Assembly (NCBI GenBank): GCA_001796415.1
Contig: MGML01000129.1
Coordinates: 253-5,786 of the forward strand
DNA from: Chloroflexi bacterium RBG_13_46_14
GTDB taxonomy: Bacteria; Chloroflexota; Dehalococcoidia; Dehalococcoidales; UBA2162
Reading direction: 5' to 3'
DNA length: 5,534 nucleotides
The stretch's first letter is position 1. Each line of letters opens with the position of its first letter. A model generated the notes under the pieces. That model was not told the DNA's origin. It searched no databases and saw only the letters and a list, made by a program, of their open reading frames with translations. This document shows positions 5,254 to 5,534 of the stretch, one piece after another. The position numbers were made by a program, and so were the translations under genes.

Positions 5254-5305
5254 AAGCTCTTTTAATTAATCGGAATTTGAGTTCAATATTAATTTTATAT
5301 GTGGA

Positions 5306-5311
5306 AGTATA
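5306..5311 (-). promoter_or_regulatory. Candidate extended -10 for the membrane/effector operon
   Basis: The minus strand reads TGATATACT (the TG at 5313-5314, TATACT at 5306-5311), an extended -10 with five of six bases matching. The best -35 is TTGCTT with a 16-base spacer, only three of six. The start would be near 5299, giving a leader of about 45 bases. Confidence 0.35.
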
Positions 5312-5343
5312 TCACCTGAGCAATAAAAAGCAAATAAATCATT

Positions 5344-5377
5344 AAAAGAAAGAGGAGCCTTTTCCAAGACTCCTCTT
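5344..5377 (-). terminator. Intrinsic-terminator-like hairpin with GGAA loop
   Basis: On the minus strand AAGAGGAG and CTCCTCTT form a perfect eight-base stem (5350-5357 and 5370-5377), extended past one mismatch by CTT/AAG and closed by the loop GGAA, a GNRA tetraloop. TCTTTT follows at once. It would stop minus-strand transcripts arriving from the right, whether from a gene beyond the window or a short RNA starting near 5460. Confidence 0.5.
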
Positions 5378-5380
5378 CAG

Positions 5381-5397
5381 AAAATTATTTTAATTTT
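5381..5397. repeat. AT-only inverted repeat
   Basis: AAAATTA (5381-5387) and TAATTTT (5391-5397) are perfect complements around TTT. On its own this could be chance in AT-rich DNA; it is listed because it is the second of four dyads in a row. Confidence 0.4.
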
Positions 5398-5399
5398 CC

Positions 5400-5425
5400 T
5401 TTTATCACAACCGAATGTGATAAAA
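5400..5425. repeat. Perfect 10-bp inverted repeat
   Basis: TTTTATCACA (5400-5409) and TGTGATAAAA (5416-5425) pair perfectly around ACCGAA. It could be a stem-loop in RNA from either strand or a repressor site; the TATCACA/TGTGATA words are operator-like. No gene start lies close by on the plus strand. Confidence 0.6.
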
Positions 5426-5431
5426 ATCCCC

Positions 5432-5460
5432 GTTACAGTATATATATGGGTTACTGTAAC
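5432..5460. repeat. Perfect 9-bp dyad with nested palindrome, operator-like
   Basis: GTTACAGTA (5432-5440) and TACTGTAAC (5452-5460) are perfect inverted copies. The right arm is part of a self-contained palindrome GTTAC-T-GTAAC (5450-5460), and the left arm starts an imperfect copy of the same word (GTTACAGTATA). The spacer is a TATATAT stretch. This looks like two sites for one dimeric regulator around a -10-like sequence. No gene start is seen to the right within the window; 5461-5534 holds only short frames. Confidence 0.5.
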
Positions 5461-5534
5461 ATTTTAGTAGGTTATGGAAAAAGATGAGAGACATCCCTGA
5501 AATTCCTTAGAATATCTAAAGCAAAATAAAAAAG

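Noticed and set aside
5461..5534. Short plus-strand frames starting ATG at 5474 and 5484
   Set aside because: They end after eight codons each and have no support as genes.

Overview
The window reads as accessory chromosome of an anaerobic-type, medium-GC bacterium. It has strong Shine-Dalgarno sequences, sigma-A-type promoters (one a perfect TTGACA-17-TATAAT), tRNA genes with encoded CCA, a DUF433/DUF5615 module and a dispersed GTCATTGCGA...GGCAATCTC repeat. The cysteine-free HesB-like protein and this repeat remind me of Chloroflexota (Dehalococcoidia-like) genomes, but Firmicutes or other deep-branching lineages cannot be excluded. The right third (about 3540-5534) is visibly more AT-rich than the rest.

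Layout, left to right. (1) 1-1361: two divergently transcribed, related cupin genes. The left one (minus strand) is cut by the window edge. The right one (plus strand) has two cupin domains, the first of which has lost its HxH metal motif. (2) 1362-1677: non-coding, with a putative promoter inside a dyad just before the next operon. (3) 1678-2282: a type II toxin-antitoxin-like pair, DUF433 antitoxin and DUF5615 PIN-like toxin, overlapping by GTGA. (4) 2354-2467: tRNA-Gln(UUG) on the minus strand with its consensus promoter. (5) 2468-2760: non-coding, with a nested inverted-repeat element and a strong promoter overlapped by a 9-bp dyad. (6) 2761-3042: a small HesB/IscA-fold protein without cysteines. 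(7) 3109-3197: tRNA-Leu(CAA), minus strand. (8) 3246-3377: the C-terminal stump of a tyrosine recombinase, including its Tyr motif. (9) 3536-5253: a two-gene minus-strand operon, a five-helix membrane protein followed by a zinc-ribbon protein with a C-terminal nucleoside 2-deoxyribosyltransferase/TIR-like domain. (10) 5350-5460: four consecutive inverted repeats upstream of that operon, unexplained by any gene.

The most interesting part is 3200-5460. An integrase remnant beside a tRNA, AT-rich cargo, a membrane protein paired with a putative nucleotide- or NAD-acting effector, and a cluster of hairpins together look like a mobile-element cargo locus, possibly an uncharacterised defence system. 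That function is inference: the sequence shows the architecture, not the activity.
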